Below are positions 18,182-28,621 of a stretch of 64,000 bases of DNA, one piece after another. Position 1 is the first letter of the stretch; each line of letters starts with the position of its first letter. Source of the DNA: Microbacterium sp. (lineage in GTDB: Bacteria > Actinomycetota > Actinomycetes > Actinomycetales > Microbacteriaceae). The stretch spans positions 1,240,001 to 1,304,000 of the forward strand of contig PNMM01000001.1 of assembly GCA_013823625.1 (NCBI GenBank). Direction: 5' to 3'. The notes under the pieces were generated by a model. It had not been told where the DNA came from and made no database searches. It saw only the letters and a program-made list of their open reading frames with translations. A program made the position numbers and the translations under genes.

Positions 18182-21100
18182 GTGTCAAGCCAAGTGACCG
18201 GAATCGGCCCTGACGGCAACGCCGCGGGCGAATTCGGAGCCAACGAGTGGCTCGTTAACGAACTGTACGAGCAATACAAGAACGACAAGAACGCGGTTGA
18301 CCCCTCGTGGTGGCCCATTCTTGAGAAGTACCACCAGTCGACGGTCGCGGGCAGTGCGCCCGCCGCTGACGTCGCGCCCGCCGCAGCCGAGGCGGCACCG
18401 GCCGCTGCGGCACCGTCGACCGGCAGCCACCCCGTCGCACGCACCACCTCGATGGCGCCCCAGCCCACGCCCATTCCGGCGCAGGCTCCCGCGTCGGTCG
18501 CTCCCCCCACACACGTTGACGCCGACGGCGATGGCCAGCTCGACGACATCGTCACGCCTCTCAAGGGCATGGCCAAGACGCTGGCAACGAACATGGATGC
18601 GAGCCTCACGGTTCCGACCGCCACGAGCGTGCGCACCATTCCCGCGAAGTTGATGATCGACAACCGCATCGTCATCAACAACCACCTCAAGCGCGCGCGC
18701 GGCGGCAAGGTCAGCTTCACGCACCTCATCGCGTGGGCCATGGTACGTGCTCTGCGTGAGTTCCCCAGCCAGAACGTGTTCTACGACGAGGTCGACGGCA
18801 AGCCCGTGGTCGTGACTCCGGCCCACATCAACCTCGGCATCGCGATCGACCTGCCGAAGCCCGATGGCACGCGATCACTCATGGTTCCGGGAATCAAGAA
18901 GTGCGAAACCCTGGGCTTCGGCGACTTCATCACGGCCTACGAAGACGTCGTCAAGCGTGCGCGTGACAACAAGCTCACGGCAGCCGACTTTCAGGGCAAC
19001 ACCATCTCGCTGACCAACCCTGGCGGCATTGGCACGGTGCACTCGGTGCCGCGCCTCATGAAGGGCCAGGGCGCCATCATCGGCGCTGGTGCCCTCGAGT
19101 ACCCGGCCGAATTCCAAGGCATGTCGCAAGCGACTCTCGCCGACCTTGGCATTGGCAAGACCATCACGCTCACGAGCACCTACGACCACCGCGTCATTCA
19201 AGGTGCCGGCTCGGGTGAGTTCTTGAAGAAGGTGCACGAGCTGCTCATCGGTGAGCGCCGCTTCTACGAAGACATCTTCGCTGACCTGCGCATCCCCTAC
19301 GACCCGATTCACTGGGCTCAAGACATTCACGTTGACCTGGCAGACCAGATCAACAAAACCGCGCGCGTGCAAGATCTCATCAACGCCTACCGCGTTCGTG
19401 GCCACCTCATGGCCGATGTTGATCCGCTCGAGTACCGCCAGCGCACCCACCCCGACCTCGACATTTCGAGCCACGGTCTGACCTTCTGGGATCTCGACCG
19501 TGAGTTCGTGACGGGCGGCTTCGGTGGCCGTCGCACGATGCTGCTGCGCGAGGTTCTCGGTGTTCTCCGTGACACGTACTGCCGCACCGTGGGCATCGAG
19601 TACATGCACATTCAAGACCCCGAACAGCGCCGCTGGTTCCAGGAGCGCTTGGAGAAGCCCTACGAGAAGCCGACGCACGACGAGCAAATGCGCATTCTTG
19701 GCAAGCTCAACCAGGCCGAGGCCTTCGAGACCTTCTTGCAGACCAAGTACGTCGGCCAGAAGCGCTTCAGCCTCGAGGGTGGCGAGTCGGTCATTGCCTT
19801 GCTCGACGAGATCTTGCAGGGTGCCGCCGATCACGGGCTCGACGAGGTAGCCATCGGTATGGCGCACCGCGGCCGCCTCAACGTGCTCGCCAACACGGCA
19901 GGAAAGACCTACGGTCAGATCTTCCGTGAGTTCGAGGGAACCCAAGACCCGAAGTCGGTGCAGGGTTCGGGTGACGTCAAGTACCACCTCGGCACCGAGG
20001 GCACCTTCACGGCCATGTCGGGTCAGAAGGTGGCCGTCTCGCTCGCCGCCAACCCCTCGCACCTCGAGGCCGTCAACGGCGTGCTCGAAGGCATTGTGCG
20101 CGCGAAGCAAGACCGCAAGCCGATCGGAACCTTCAGCGTCTTGCCGGTACTCGTGCACGGTGACGCGGCAATGGCCGGTCAAGGCATCGTGGTCGAGACC
20201 CTGCAGCTCAGCCAATTGCGCGGCTACCGCACGGGCGGCACCATTCACGTCGTCATCAACAACCAGGTGGGCTTCACCACGCCCCCCGGTGAAGGTCGCA
20301 CGTCGACCTACTCGACCGACGTCGCCAAGACCATTCAGGCGCCGATCTTCCACGTCAACGGCGACGACCCCGAGGCCGTCGTGCGCGTGGCCGAGCTCGC
20401 CTTTGCCTACCGCCAGCAGTTCAAGCGTGACGTCGTCATCGACCTGGTCTGCTACCGCCGCCGTGGCCACAACGAGGGCGACGACCCCTCGATGACGCAG
20501 CCGCTCATGTACAACCTCATCGAGGCCAAGCGCTCGGTACGCACGCTGTACACCGAGGCCCTCGTTGGCCGTGGCGACATCACCGAAGAAGAGTTCGAGG
20601 CCGCGCACCGCGACTTCCAAGACCGCCTCGAGGTCGCTTTCGCCGAGACCCACGCCGCGCAGACGGGTTCGCTGCCTGTCGTCACGGGTGGGCCCGCGAC
20701 CGAGCACGACGACCTGGCCGGAGAACCCGAGTCGACGGGTGTCGACGTGGCGGTCATCCAGCACATTGGCGATGCGCACGACAACCCGCCCGCCGGGTTC
20801 ACCGTGCACACCAAGCTGCAGGCGATGCTCAAGAAGCGCGTCGAGATGAGCCGCCAAGGCCAGATCGACTGGGGCTTCGGCGAACTGCTCGCATTGGGCT
20901 CGCTGCTCATGGAGGGCACTCCCGTGCGCATGGCCGGTCAAGACTCACGTCGCGGCACCTTCGTGCAGCGTCACGCGGTGCTGCACGACCGCGTGAACGG
21001 CCAAGAATGGCTCCCCCTCGCCAACCTCAGCGACAACCAGGCTCGTTTCTGGATCTACGACTCGCTGCTGAGCGAATACGCCGCCATGGGCTTCGAATAC

Positions 21101-21883
21101 GGCTACTCGGTCGAGCGCCCCGACGCGCTCGTGCTGTGGGAGGCCCAGTTCGGCGACTTCGCCAACGGCGCCCAGACGATCATCGACGAGTTCATTTCGT
21201 CGGCCGAGCAAAAGTGGAACCAGCGCTCGAGCGTTGTGCTGCTGCTGCCGCACGGCTACGAGGGTCAGGGCCCCGACCACTCGTCGGCACGCATCGAGCG
21301 GTTCTTGCAACTCGCGGCCGAAGACAACATGACGATCGCGCGCCCGTCGACTCCCGCGTCGTATTTCCACCTCTTGCGCCGTCAGGCCTATGCGCGCCCG
21401 CGTCGCCCGCTCGTGGTCTTCACGCCCAAGGCCATGCTGCGCTTGCGCGGTGCGACGAGTGAGGTCGCCGACTTCACGGGTGGTCGCTTCGAACCTGTTA
21501 TCGACGACGCCACGGTGACGGATGCCGGCGCCGTGCGCCGGGTGCTGCTGCACGCCGGCAAGATCCACTACGACCTCGTGGCCGAAATCGAGAAGCGCGG
21601 AACAACCGGAGTCGCCCTCGTGCGCCTCGAGCAGTTCCACCCGCTTCCCGAAGCCGAGCTGCGTGCGGCGCTCGGCCGGTACCCGAACGCCGAGGTCGTC
21701 TGGGTGCAAGACGAGCCCGAGAACCAGGGCGCGTGGCCGTTCTTGGCGCTCGAGACGCAAAAGCGCGGCATGCCCGCGATGCGCGTGGTCTCGCGTCACG
21801 CCTCGGCATCGCCGGCCACCGGGTCAAGCAAGCGCAGCGCGCAAGAGCACGCCGACATCATGGATGCTGCGCTCAGCGACTAG
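18182..21883 (+). CDS. kgd: Multifunctional 2-oxoglutarate dehydrogenase E2-E1 fusion
   Basis: TCA-cycle enzyme of 1233 residues. Residues 1-50 carry the E1 N-terminal helix ([16 protein letters not shown]); 50-110 are an Ala/Pro linker; 115-345 are an E2 acyltransferase core with [17 protein letters not shown] (active-site His); 365-1230 are the thiamine-diphosphate E1 ([22 protein letters not shown], and [20 protein letters not shown] near the end). No lipoyl domain is present, as in Corynebacterium OdhA and mycobacterial Kgd, so lipoyl must come in trans from a pyruvate-dehydrogenase-type E2 outside the window. The partner regulators GarA/OdhI and PknG are not here. GTG start; strong terminator downstream. 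Confidence 0.96.
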   Translation: MSSQVTGIGPDGNAAGEFGANEWLVNELYEQYKNDKNAVDPSWWPILEKYHQSTVAGSAPAADVAPAAAEAAPAAAAPSTGSHPVARTTSMAPQPTPIPAQAPASVAPPTHVDADGDGQLDDIVTPLKGMAKTLATNMDASLTVPTATSVRTIPAKLMIDNRIVINNHLKRARGGKVSFTHLIAWAMVRALREFPSQNVFYDEVDGKPVVVTPAHINLGIAIDLPKPDGTRSLMVPGIKKCETLGFGDFITAYEDVVKRARDNKLTAADFQGNTISLTNPGGIGTVHSVPRLMKGQGAIIGAGALEYPAEFQGMSQATLADLGIGKTITLTSTYDHRVIQGAGSGEFLKKVHELLIGERRFYEDIFADLRIPYDPIHWAQDIHVDLADQINKTARVQDLINAYRVRGHLMADVDPLEYRQRTHPDLDISSHGLTFWDLDREFVTGGFGGRRTMLLREVLGVLRDTYCRTVGIEYMHIQDPEQRRWFQERLEKPYEKPTHDEQMRILGKLNQAEAFETFLQTKYVGQKRFSLEGGESVIALLDEILQGAADHGLDEVAIGMAHRGRLNVLANTAGKTYGQIFREFEGTQDPKSVQGSGDVKYHLGTEGTFTAMSGQKVAVSLAANPSHLEAVNGVLEGIVRAKQDRKPIGTFSVLPVLVHGDAAMAGQGIVVETLQLSQLRGYRTGGTIHVVINNQVGFTTPPGEGRTSTYSTDVAKTIQAPIFHVNGDDPEAVVRVAELAFAYRQQFKRDVVIDLVCYRRRGHNEGDDPSMTQPLMYNLIEAKRSVRTLYTEALVGRGDITEEEFEAAHRDFQDRLEVAFAETHAAQTGSLPVVTGGPATEHDDLAGEPESTGVDVAVIQHIGDAHDNPPAGFTVHTKLQAMLKKRVEMSRQGQIDWGFGELLALGSLLMEGTPVRMAGQDSRRGTFVQRHAVLHDRVNGQEWLPLANLSDNQARFWIYDSLLSEYAAMGFEYGYSVERPDALVLWEAQFGDFANGAQTIIDEFISSAEQKWNQRSSVVLLLPHGYEGQGPDHSSARIERFLQLAAEDNMTIARPSTPASYFHLLRRQAYARPRRPLVVFTPKAMLRLRGATSEVADFTGGRFEPVIDDATVTDAGAVRRVLLHAGKIHYDLVAEIEKRGTTGVALVRLEQFHPLPEAELRAALGRYPNAEVVWVQDEPENQGAWPFLALETQKRGMPAMRVVSRHASASPATGSSKRSAQEHADIMDAALSD

Positions 21884-21897
21884 ACAGCGCCCAGCCA

Positions 21898-21939
21898 ACG
21901 ACGACGGCCCGCCCCGATTCGGGGGCGGGCCGTCGTCGT
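21898..21939. terminator. Bidirectional intrinsic terminator between kgd and rsrA
   Basis: A very stable GC-rich hairpin of about 19 bp with one bulged G and loop ATT; arms begin ACGACGACGGCCCG and end CGGGCCGTCGTCGT. It serves two convergent operons. Confidence 0.85.
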
Positions 21940-21950
21940 ATGCGCGGGTG

Positions 21951-22190
21951 TCAGCTCTTCTCGAGCTGAGCGAGCGAACCCACGATCATGTCGCGAAGCT
22001 GATCGGGGGCCTTCTCTTGGCAGGCTTCCTTGACCTTGGTGGTCAACGTGATGCCCACGAGGTGCTCGGCCGAGCAGTGGTCGCAGTTCGCAAGGTGCTC
22101 GCGAATATCAGCGCATTGTTCTGCACTGAGTTCGTTGTGCAGAAACTCTTCGAGCTCTTCCATGGCCTTGTTGCAGCCGCAGTCGGTCAT
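21951..22190 (-). CDS. rsrA: Zinc-binding redox-sensing anti-sigma factor RsrA
   Basis: 79 residues with the ZAS signature H-x3-C-x2-C (HLANCDHC, residues 32-39) and further Cys at 4, 6, 26 and near 57. In the reduced, zinc-bound state the family holds SigR inactive; disulfide stress breaks the complex and frees it. It overlaps the sigma gene by 4 bp, as in streptomycetes, so the two are made in a fixed ratio. Size matches the actinobacterial mycothiol-system anti-sigma factors. Confidence 0.92.
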   Translation of the reverse strand: MTDCGCNKAMEELEEFLHNELSAEQCADIREHLANCDHCSAEHLVGITLTTKVKEACQEKAPDQLRDMIVGSLAQLEKS

Positions 22191-22897
22191 TCCGCGCTCT
22201 CCTTCGTCGAACTGGCAGGTGCCGCAACGGTCATTCCGCGCTCGCGGGCATAGTCGGCCAGCAGGTCTCGCAGCAACCGTCGGCCGCGGTGCAAGCGGCT
22301 CATGACGGTGCCGACGGGGGTCTTCATGATGTCGGCGATCTCTTGGTAGGCGAAGCCCTCAACGTCGGCAAAGTAGACCGCGAGTCTGAAGTCTTCGGGA
22401 ATCGACTGCAGGGCATCCTTCACGGCACTTGCCGGCATGCGATCGATCGCCTCTGCTTCGGCAGAACGCGTGGTCGATGACGTGGCCGACTCGGCACCGC
22501 CGAGCTGCCAATCTTCGAGGTCGTCGATGGTGCCCTGATAGGGGTCGCGTTGCTTCTTGCGGTACACGTTGATGAACGTGTTCGTCAGAATTCGGTACAG
22601 CCACGCCTTGAGGTTGGTGCCCTGTTCGAACTGCGAGAAGGCCGAAAACGCCTTGACGAAGGTTTCTTGAACGAGGTCAGCGGCATCGGCCGGGTTCTTC
22701 GTCATGCGCATGGCAGCGCCATAGAGCTGATCCATGAAAGGCAGAGCCTGCTCTTGGAACAGTCGTCGACGCTCGGCGAGCTCGTCTGTCTCGGTCGGCG
22801 CGGCCGTGTTCGGCGTGGTGTCGGTCATCACGCGGGAGTCTAGCGAGCGCACCAGAAAGGCCGGTGTGGGGGCTCGGTCGAGCACGAGCGTTGACAT
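22187..22897 (-). CDS. sigR: ECF sigma factor SigR/SigH (thiol-oxidative stress)
   Basis: Region 2 ([40 protein letters not shown] split over about 55-100, with [19 protein letters not shown]) and region 4 ([35 protein letters not shown]) are complete. Directs RNA polymerase to thioredoxin, mycothiol and protease genes after thiol oxidation. ATG 22897 has GAGGG 6 nt upstream. A second start, ATG 22828, removes 23 residues and is preceded by TAGACT and 8 nt. Two isoforms, as described for Streptomyces SigR, are therefore possible. Divergent from aroA. Confidence 0.92.
   Translation of the reverse strand: MSTLVLDRAPTPAFLVRSLDSRVMTDTTPNTAAPTETDELAERRRLFQEQALPFMDQLYGAAMRMTKNPADAADLVQETFVKAFSAFSQFEQGTNLKAWLYRILTNTFINVYRKKQRDPYQGTIDDLEDWQLGGAESATSSTTRSAEAEAIDRMPASAVKDALQSIPEDFRLAVYFADVEGFAYQEIADIMKTPVGTVMSRLHRGRRLLRDLLADYARERGMTVAAPASSTKESAE
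22837..22842 (-). promoter_or_regulatory. Internal -10-like element for a short SigR form
   Basis: TAGACT on the minus strand, 8 nt before the internal ATG 22828. It would give a leaderless mRNA for the isoform without the 23-residue extension. Confidence 0.35.
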
Positions 22898-22960
22898 GCG
22901 AATCCCTCGTTGTTGTGTCTCGGTGGTCGGCAGCTGAGCACCGTGCCGGTGCAGTGCCGA

Positions 22961-22966
22961 TACCCT
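22961..22966 (+). promoter_or_regulatory. -10 element, leaderless, aroA operon
   Basis: TACCCT followed by 8 nt and ATG 22975. The -35 region is GC-rich and not clear. Confidence 0.4.
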
Positions 22967-22974
22967 GATAACCG

Positions 22975-24387
22975 ATGCAGGTCTTCACATATTCCGGAGC
23001 ACGGTTCTCGCCGTATGGCGACGACGAGCGCCCTGGCACCTCCGATGCCCCCGACACCCGCGGTGATTGGCTCGCCCCGCGCGCCACCGGCCCGCTCGCC
23101 GCGCGCGTGCGCCTGCCGGGCTCAAAGAGCCTGACGAACCGCGAGCTCGTGCTCTCGGCTCTCGCTGATGGCCCCTCACTGCTGCGCCGCCCCCTGCACT
23201 CGCGCGACTCGATGCTCATGATCGAGGCGTTGCGCTCACTCGGCGTGCAGATCGACGAAGTGCCCGGTGACGGCGCCTACGGCCCTGATGTGCGCATCAC
23301 TCCCCCGGCTGAACTCTCGGGAAGCACCGCGATCGACTGCGGGTTGGCCGGCACGGTCATGCGGTTTTTGCCGCCCGTCGCCGCGCTCGCCCTCGGGCCG
23401 GTCGCCTTCGACGGTGACGAAAGCGCCCGCCGTCGACCCATGCGCACGACGGTCGATTCGTTGCGCGCGCTCGGCGTCGACGTCAACGACGACGGGCGCG
23501 GCGCACTGCCGTTCAGCCTGTGGGGAACCGGATCGGTTCGCGGCGGTGAGATTTCGATCGATGCCTCGGCCTCGAGCCAGTTCGTATCGGGCCTCTTGCT
23601 CGCGGCTCCGCGATTCACCGAGGGGCTGGTGTTGCGCCACACGGGCGATCGACTGCCCTCGATGCCCCACATTGAGATGACGATCGCCGCCCTCGCCGCC
23701 CGCGGCGTCACCGTCGAGAGCCCCGAGCCGGGCGTCTGGGTCGTTCCCCCGGGCCCCATTGCGGGGCGCACGATCGACATCGAGCCCGATCTCTCGAACG
23801 CCGCGCCCTTTCTCGTTGCCGCGATCGTGTCGGGCGGTACCGTCGCGGTCGACGGATGGCCGCTCTCGACCACGCAGGTCGGCGCCGATCTCGAAACCCT
23901 GTTGCCACTCTTCGGCGCGCGCGTGCACCGCGATGGCGAGGCCCTCGTGGTCGACGGCGGACCCGGATTGCTCGGCGGTGCCGTTGTGCCCGGCGTCGAC
24001 CTCGACCTCTCGACGGGCGGCGAGCTCGCCCCCGCGATCGTTGCCCTCGCCGCCCTCGCGAGTGGCCCGAGCACGATCACGGGGATCGGCCACTTGCGCG
24101 GCCACGAGACCGATCGTCTCGCGGCTCTCGCCGCCGAAATCACCGCCCTCGGCGGCGCCGTCACCGAACTCGACGAGGGTCTCGCGATCACGCCGCGCCC
24201 TCTGCACGGCGCAGCCTGGCGCGCCTATGAAGACCACCGAATGGCCACTGCCGGAGCCATCATCGGGCTCGCGGTCGACGGTGTTCTCGTCGATGACATC
24301 GGCTCGACGGCCAAGACTCTGCCCCAGTTCGTCGAGCTCTGGAACTCCATGCTCGACCAAACCGAATCGTCATCGAGCACTCCGTGA
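22975..24387 (+). CDS. aroA: 3-Phosphoshikimate 1-carboxyvinyltransferase (EPSP synthase)
   Basis: Joins phosphoenolpyruvate to shikimate-3-phosphate in the shikimate pathway for aromatic amino acids. Signature blocks are present: [20 protein letters not shown] (about 44-63), [23 protein letters not shown], the DLSTGGEL segment and the C-terminal [12 protein letters not shown]. The first 35 residues, including an unusual acidic [17 protein letters not shown] stretch, precede the catalytic fold. It overlaps rsgA by 4 bp (GTGA), so aroA-rsgA-hisN form one operon. Confidence 0.95.
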   Translation: MQVFTYSGARFSPYGDDERPGTSDAPDTRGDWLAPRATGPLAARVRLPGSKSLTNRELVLSALADGPSLLRRPLHSRDSMLMIEALRSLGVQIDEVPGDGAYGPDVRITPPAELSGSTAIDCGLAGTVMRFLPPVAALALGPVAFDGDESARRRPMRTTVDSLRALGVDVNDDGRGALPFSLWGTGSVRGGEISIDASASSQFVSGLLLAAPRFTEGLVLRHTGDRLPSMPHIEMTIAALAARGVTVESPEPGVWVVPPGPIAGRTIDIEPDLSNAAPFLVAAIVSGGTVAVDGWPLSTTQVGADLETLLPLFGARVHRDGEALVVDGGPGLLGGAVVPGVDLDLSTGGELAPAIVALAALASGPSTITGIGHLRGHETDRLAALAAEITALGGAVTELDEGLAITPRPLHGAAWRAYEDHRMATAGAIIGLAVDGVLVDDIGSTAKTLPQFVELWNSMLDQTESSSSTP

Positions 24388-25451
24388 GTTGGCTTCCGCC
24401 CGACGACGACGCGTATGACGAGTACGACGACGACTCGCTCGTGCGGTCACGCCCCAACCCGAAGGCGAATCGACCTCGCTCAAAGCAACGACCCGCGCAC
24501 GAGAACGCCGTGCCCGGTCGCGTTGTCACCGTTGATCGCGGGCGCTATTTGTGTCTCGTCGACGAAAACGAGGGCGATGAGCGCGAGGTGATTTCGACGC
24601 GCGCGCGCGAATTGCGCTCGAATGCGATCGTCACCGGAGACAGGGTTGACCTTGTGGGTGACACCACGGGGGCAGAAGGCTCGCTCGCGCGCATCGTGCG
24701 CATTCACGAGCGCCGCACCCTGTTGCGCCGCAGCGCCGACGACACCGACGCCGTCGAGCGCATCATCGTCGCCAACGCCGACCAGCTGCTCATCGTGGTG
24801 GCGGCCGCCAACCCCGAGCCGCGCCCGCGGCTCGTCGATCGCTACCTTGTTGCCGCATTCGACGCGGGCATCGAGCCGCTGCTCGTCATGACGAAGGCCG
24901 ACCTCGCCGACCCGGCTCCGTTTCTCGCACAGTTTCGCGGGCTCGACTTACGCGTCGTCACGAGTCGCTCTGATGCGCCACCGGTTGACGAACTGCTCAC
25001 GATGCTGCGTGACCGCACGACCGTCGCCGTGGGGCACTCAGGCGTCGGCAAGTCGACGCTCGTCAACGCGCTGGTTCCCGATGCTCGACGCGCGACGGGT
25101 GTCGTCAACGCCGTGACGGGCCGCGGTCGCCACACCTCGTCGTCGACCGTGTCGCTGCGATTGCCGGGGGGCGGCTGGATCATCGACACCCCCGGTGTGC
25201 GCTCGTTCGGGCTCGGCCACGTCGACCCCGACAACATCTTGCGGTCGTTCGGCGACCTCGCCGACATCGGGGCCAGCTGCCCTCGCGGCTGCACGCACCT
25301 CCCCGACGCGCCCGACTGCGAGCTCGTCGAGCGTGCCGCAGCCGGAGAACTCGGCGAGTTTGGCGCCGAGCGCCTCGACTCACTGCAGCGTTTGCTCACG
25401 ACACTCATGAGCCCGAGCGGGCGCACGGGCGCCGATACGCTGAAGTCGTGA
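24384..25451 (+). CDS. rsgA: Small ribosomal subunit biogenesis GTPase RsgA
   Basis: Circularly permuted GTPase that acts late in 30S assembly. Order of parts: an acidic N-terminal tail (DDDAYDEYDDDS), an OB-fold (about 40-110), then G4 before G1: TKAD (about 168), GHSGVGKSTLVNAL (about 216-229), switch GRGRHTSS, DTPGVRSFG; the zinc knuckle has C-x4-C-x-H-x5-C (CPRGCTHLPDAPDC). The GTG start overlaps the aroA stop. The aroA-rsgA-hisN order is common in actinobacteria. Confidence 0.93.
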   Translation: MSWLPPDDDAYDEYDDDSLVRSRPNPKANRPRSKQRPAHENAVPGRVVTVDRGRYLCLVDENEGDEREVISTRARELRSNAIVTGDRVDLVGDTTGAEGSLARIVRIHERRTLLRRSADDTDAVERIIVANADQLLIVVAAANPEPRPRLVDRYLVAAFDAGIEPLLVMTKADLADPAPFLAQFRGLDLRVVTSRSDAPPVDELLTMLRDRTTVAVGHSGVGKSTLVNALVPDARRATGVVNAVTGRGRHTSSSTVSLRLPGGGWIIDTPGVRSFGLGHVDPDNILRSFGDLADIGASCPRGCTHLPDAPDCELVERAAAGELGEFGAERLDSLQRLLTTLMSPSGRTGADTLKS

Positions 25452-26248
25452 GCTCCGCATCCCTCGCCTCTGACCTCGAACTGGCTCTTGAGCTGGCCGC
25501 ACGCGCCGACGCCATCTCGATCGATCGTTTTCGCGCCGTCGACCTTCGCGTGACGACCAAGCCCGACCGCACGCCCGTGACCGACGCCGATCAGGCCGTC
25601 GAACGCGTCATTCGTGACGGTTTGGCCGAAGCACGCCCCGACGATGGCATCTTGGGCGAAGAGTTCGGCACCGAGTCGGGCACCGGCGAGGGCGTGCATC
25701 GCCAGTGGATCATTGACCCCATCGACGGCACCGCCAACTTTCTGCGCGGGGTTCCGATCTGGGGCACCCTCATCGCTTTGGCCGTGGATGCTGTACCCGT
25801 GCTCGGCGTCGTCAGCGCCCCCGCCCTCGGGCAGCGCTGGTGGGGCGCCCGAGGGCTGGGCGCGCACACCTCGCAGCACGGCGGCGCGGCTCGCCGGCTG
25901 CAGGTGAGCGGAGTGCGCGAGCTCGCTGACGCCTCGCTCAGCTACAACAGCCTGCCCGGGTGGGACGGCGTGGGGCGGCTCGACGCGATAGTGGAACTCA
26001 CGCGGGCTGTGTGGCGTGCTCGCGCCATCGGAGACATGTGGTCGTACATGCTCGTCGCCGAGGGGGCGATCGACATTGCGGCCGAGTTCGACTTGCAGCC
26101 CTATGACATGGCGGCGCTGCAACCCATCGTTGAAGAAGCGGGCGGGCGCTTCACTTCGGTTGATGGCGATGAAGGCCCGTGGCACGGCAGCGCTCTCGCG
26201 ACAAATGGTCTGCTTCACGATGACGTGTTGCGACGATTGCAAGGCTGA
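25448..26248 (+). CDS. hisN: Histidinol-phosphatase of the inositol-monophosphatase fold
   Basis: Mg2+-dependent phosphatase; in actinobacteria this copy, next to aroA and rsgA, removes phosphate from L-histidinol phosphate. Motifs: D-x-A/V at TDADQAVE, GEEFG, the metal site WIIDPIDGTANFLRGVP and the C-terminal PYDMAALQPIVEEAGG. 266 residues, family length. It overlaps rsgA by GTGA. Activity on inositol phosphate or related sugars cannot be excluded. Confidence 0.88.
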   Translation: MSSASLASDLELALELAARADAISIDRFRAVDLRVTTKPDRTPVTDADQAVERVIRDGLAEARPDDGILGEEFGTESGTGEGVHRQWIIDPIDGTANFLRGVPIWGTLIALAVDAVPVLGVVSAPALGQRWWGARGLGAHTSQHGGAARRLQVSGVRELADASLSYNSLPGWDGVGRLDAIVELTRAVWRARAIGDMWSYMLVAEGAIDIAAEFDLQPYDMAALQPIVEEAGGRFTSVDGDEGPWHGSALATNGLLHDDVLRRLQG

Positions 26249-26326
26249 GTAGGCTCATAGCTGCGCGCCGATCGCAGCGACCTCGGTTCGCATCCACCCC
26301 GCCACCCAGAGTTGAATCGAGTACTC

Positions 26327-26845
26327 ATGACTATCGAAACCTCTCCCCGCTTCACGCGCGCTCTCGCCATCATCGCTATCGCCTCCGCGGGCGTCGCCCT
26401 GAGCGGCTGCAGCATCCTCGACCAGTTCACGGGCGGCGGAACGGCCACTCGCGATGACAGCGGTGAGGTCGTTGAAGGCAACGACAGCACTGACGTCTTC
26501 ACGCTGCAGGTGGGCGACTGCCTCAACGACGCGACCGCGGCCGAGACCGTTGAGACGATCCCGACCGTGCCGTGTGACGAGCCGCACGACAGCGAGATCT
26601 ACGCCTCGATCATCATGGAAGGCGACACCTTCCCCGGCGCCGAAGCGGTCATCGCCGAGGCCGACCAGGCCTGCCTCGACGCCTTTGCGGGCTTCGCGGG
26701 CATTGAGTACTCCGACTCGCTGTACTACTACAGCTACTACTTCCCGACCGAGGGCAGCTGGGCTGGCGGCGACCGCGAGATTCTCTGCACGATCTACGAC
26801 GAGGCCGGTCAGGTTACGGGCTCGCTGCAGAACATCGGACGATAA
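26327..26845 (+). CDS. Septum-formation-type lipoprotein, copy 1
   Basis: A 172-residue secreted lipoprotein: basic N-terminus, hydrophobic segment and lipobox VALSGC. The mature part has the Septum_form-like pattern VGDCLNDAT, VPCDEPHDSEIYA, QACLDAFAGF and GDREILCTIYD, with four conserved Cys that likely form two disulfides. Family members are linked to septation in streptomycetes, but the biochemical role is not known. ATG 26327 is chosen over TTG 26312 as it gives a normal signal peptide. The next gene is a close paralogue 11 bp downstream. Confidence 0.78.
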   Translation: MTIETSPRFTRALAIIAIASAGVALSGCSILDQFTGGGTATRDDSGEVVEGNDSTDVFTLQVGDCLNDATAAETVETIPTVPCDEPHDSEIYASIIMEGDTFPGAEAVIAEADQACLDAFAGFAGIEYSDSLYYYSYYFPTEGSWAGGDREILCTIYDEAGQVTGSLQNIGR

Positions 26846-26856
26846 GCAATTCGCTG

Positions 26857-27369
26857 GTGACCACAACGGTGCGGCGACGACTGCCGGTTGCGATTCTCGC
26901 AGCCGCAGTCGTCGCCGTCGCCGTTTCTGGATGCTCGCTGTTCGGGCCCGTGGCGTCGAACACGTTGCCCGTGCGCGACGACGACGGCGTCATCGTCGAG
27001 CCCAATGAGCAGACCGATGCCTTCACCCTCGTGGTGGGCGACTGCCTCAACGATGCGACCGCCACGGGAGAAGTGCAGACCGTGCCCACCGTGCCGTGCG
27101 ATGAACCGCACGACGGAGAGATTTACTCTGCTCACCTCTTGGGCGAGTCGAGCTACCGCGGTGAGGCCGTGATCATCAACGAGGCCGAGGCTCTGTGCCT
27201 CGACACTTTCGAGCAGTTTGTGGGTGAGGCATACCTCGACTCGCGCTTCGACTTCAGCTACTACTACCCCACCGAGGCCAGCTGGTCCCGTGGCGATCGA
27301 GAAGTGCTGTGCGTCATCTATGACCCGGCCGGCCCCGTCACGGGGTCACTGAAGGGCGTCACCGACTAA
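26857..27369 (+). CDS. Septum-formation-type lipoprotein, copy 2
   Basis: 170 residues with lipobox VAVSGC. It repeats the pattern of the gene just upstream: VGDCLNDAT, TVPCDEPHDGEIYS, CLDTFEQFVGEAY, YYYPTEASWSRGDREVLCVIYD, and a GSL near the end. The two share the Cys spacing and most of the core, so they arose by tandem duplication. GTG start. Its TAA shares bases with the stop codon of the convergent oxidoreductase gene (27366-27369), leaving no room for a terminator. Confidence 0.78.
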   Translation: MTTTVRRRLPVAILAAAVVAVAVSGCSLFGPVASNTLPVRDDDGVIVEPNEQTDAFTLVVGDCLNDATATGEVQTVPTVPCDEPHDGEIYSAHLLGESSYRGEAVIINEAEALCLDTFEQFVGEAYLDSRFDFSYYYPTEASWSRGDREVLCVIYDPAGPVTGSLKGVTD

Positions 27370-28373
27370 CGCAGGTTGCTGAGCGAGATGACGGCTTTTC
27401 CGCTCACCTGCTGCCGCGCCAGGCGATCGATGAGCGCGAGCGCGCCATCGAGCGACGCCACCTCGTCAATCGGTGCCCGCAGCGTGCCGTGCTCGATCAT
27501 CTCAAGCAGGGCGGCAAGGTCGGCGCTGTTCTCGCGCTGCATGACGGCCGTCAAGCGGTGTTTGACCCAGGGGTCAAGCATCATGGCGCGCAATTGACGG
27601 TCTGCCCCGCGCAAGATCGGCCCACCTGACTTATCGGCGCCCACGATCACGAGCGTGCCGCGATCGTTCAAGGCGCGGCGAAGCACGTGCAGCGCTCGGC
27701 CATCGGCAGCCTCGATGATGACGTCGAAGCGGCCCCAGTCGGCCGGGTTGGGCGTCGCCCGATAGTCGATGACCCGTTCGGCACCGAGCGAACGCACAAA
27801 CTCGGCCTTGCCCGCGCTCGCCATGCCTGTGACGCGCGCGCCGGCGGCAGCGGCGAGCTGGGTCATGAACGATCCAACCCCTCCACCCGCGCCGATCACC
27901 AGCACGCTCTGGCCCGACTGCACGCGCGCGCTGTCGCGCACGGCCTGCAGAGCGGTGCCGGCCGACACAGGCAGGCTTGCAGCATCCGTCATCGAAACGG
28001 CATCGGGGATGCGCGCGAGCTTGGCGGGCTTCGCCACGACGAACTCAGCGAAGGCCGCGGTCGCGGTTCCGGCGACGCGGTCACCGACGGCGAAGCCCTC
28101 GACGTCGGCACCCACCGACTCGACGACGCCGGCAAAGGCGAGGCCGATGATCGGTTGGCGTGGCGTGCGCAGGCCAATGACGGGGCGCACGGCGAGCGGG
28201 TCGCCCTTCATGAGGTGCACGGTGCCTGAGTCGGGGCTCACCGCAGCGACCCGCGCGAGAACCTCGGCGGGGCCGGCCTCCGGCACCGGGGCTGTGCCAA
28301 TGCTGAGCACCTCGGTTCCGCCGTATCCGTGCTGCACGATCGCGGTCATGGTGCGGGGGGCGGTGGTGGTCAT
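27366..28373 (-). CDS. Zinc-independent NADPH:quinone oxidoreductase (MDR family)
   Basis: 335 residues of the quinone reductase branch of medium-chain dehydrogenases. The N-terminal catalytic domain lacks the Cys/His zinc ligands of alcohol dehydrogenases; the Rossmann domain shows [24 protein letters not shown] (about 150-173). It likely reduces quinones or enones with NADPH. It overlaps the XRE regulator upstream by 4 bp (ATGA), so it belongs to the membrane protein-XRE-oxidoreductase operon and should be controlled with it. Confidence 0.87.
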   Translation of the reverse strand: MTTTAPRTMTAIVQHGYGGTEVLSIGTAPVPEAGPAEVLARVAAVSPDSGTVHLMKGDPLAVRPVIGLRTPRQPIIGLAFAGVVESVGADVEGFAVGDRVAGTATAAFAEFVVAKPAKLARIPDAVSMTDAASLPVSAGTALQAVRDSARVQSGQSVLVIGAGGGVGSFMTQLAAAAGARVTGMASAGKAEFVRSLGAERVIDYRATPNPADWGRFDVIIEAADGRALHVLRRALNDRGTLVIVGADKSGGPILRGADRQLRAMMLDPWVKHRLTAVMQRENSADLAALLEMIEHGTLRAPIDEVASLDGALALIDRLARQQVSGKAVISLSNLR

Positions 28374-28621
28374 TCTGCTTCTCCGGTTCGTGATGAGGGC
28401 GCCTCGGCGGCGGGGTACGAGAAGACCTCGTCGAGCCGAACCCCGAGCGCGTACGCAATCTGAAAGGCGATCTCGAGCGAGGGCGAATACTTGCCTTGCT
28501 CGATCGCGATGATGGTCTGGCGCGTGACGCCCACACGTTCAGCGAGTTCGGCTTGCGTGAGCTCTCCCGCGGCAAACCGCAGTGAACGGATGCTGTTGGT
28601 CACGCGCGTGGGCTTCACCAT
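28370..28621 (-). CDS. XRE/Cro-CI-type transcriptional regulator
   Basis: 83 residues, almost entirely a helix-turn-helix: [36 protein letters not shown], then [11 protein letters not shown]. This small family usually sits with a 4-TM membrane protein. It overlaps that gene (28615-28621) and the oxidoreductase gene. Two palindromes in the shared promoter at 29074 and 29123 are its probable operators, implying autoregulation. ATG 28621 is the only start giving a complete HTH without a long, unlikely leader peptide. Confidence 0.88.
   Translation of the reverse strand: MVKPTRVTNSIRSLRFAAGELTQAELAERVGVTRQTIIAIEQGKYSPSLEIAFQIAYALGVRLDEVFSYPAAEAPSSRTGEAE

Noticed and set aside
18875-20941. 688-codon open frame opposite kgd
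   Set aside because: It is the antisense shadow of a well-conserved enzyme in high-GC DNA; no motif, no RBS, and every codon is explained by kgd.
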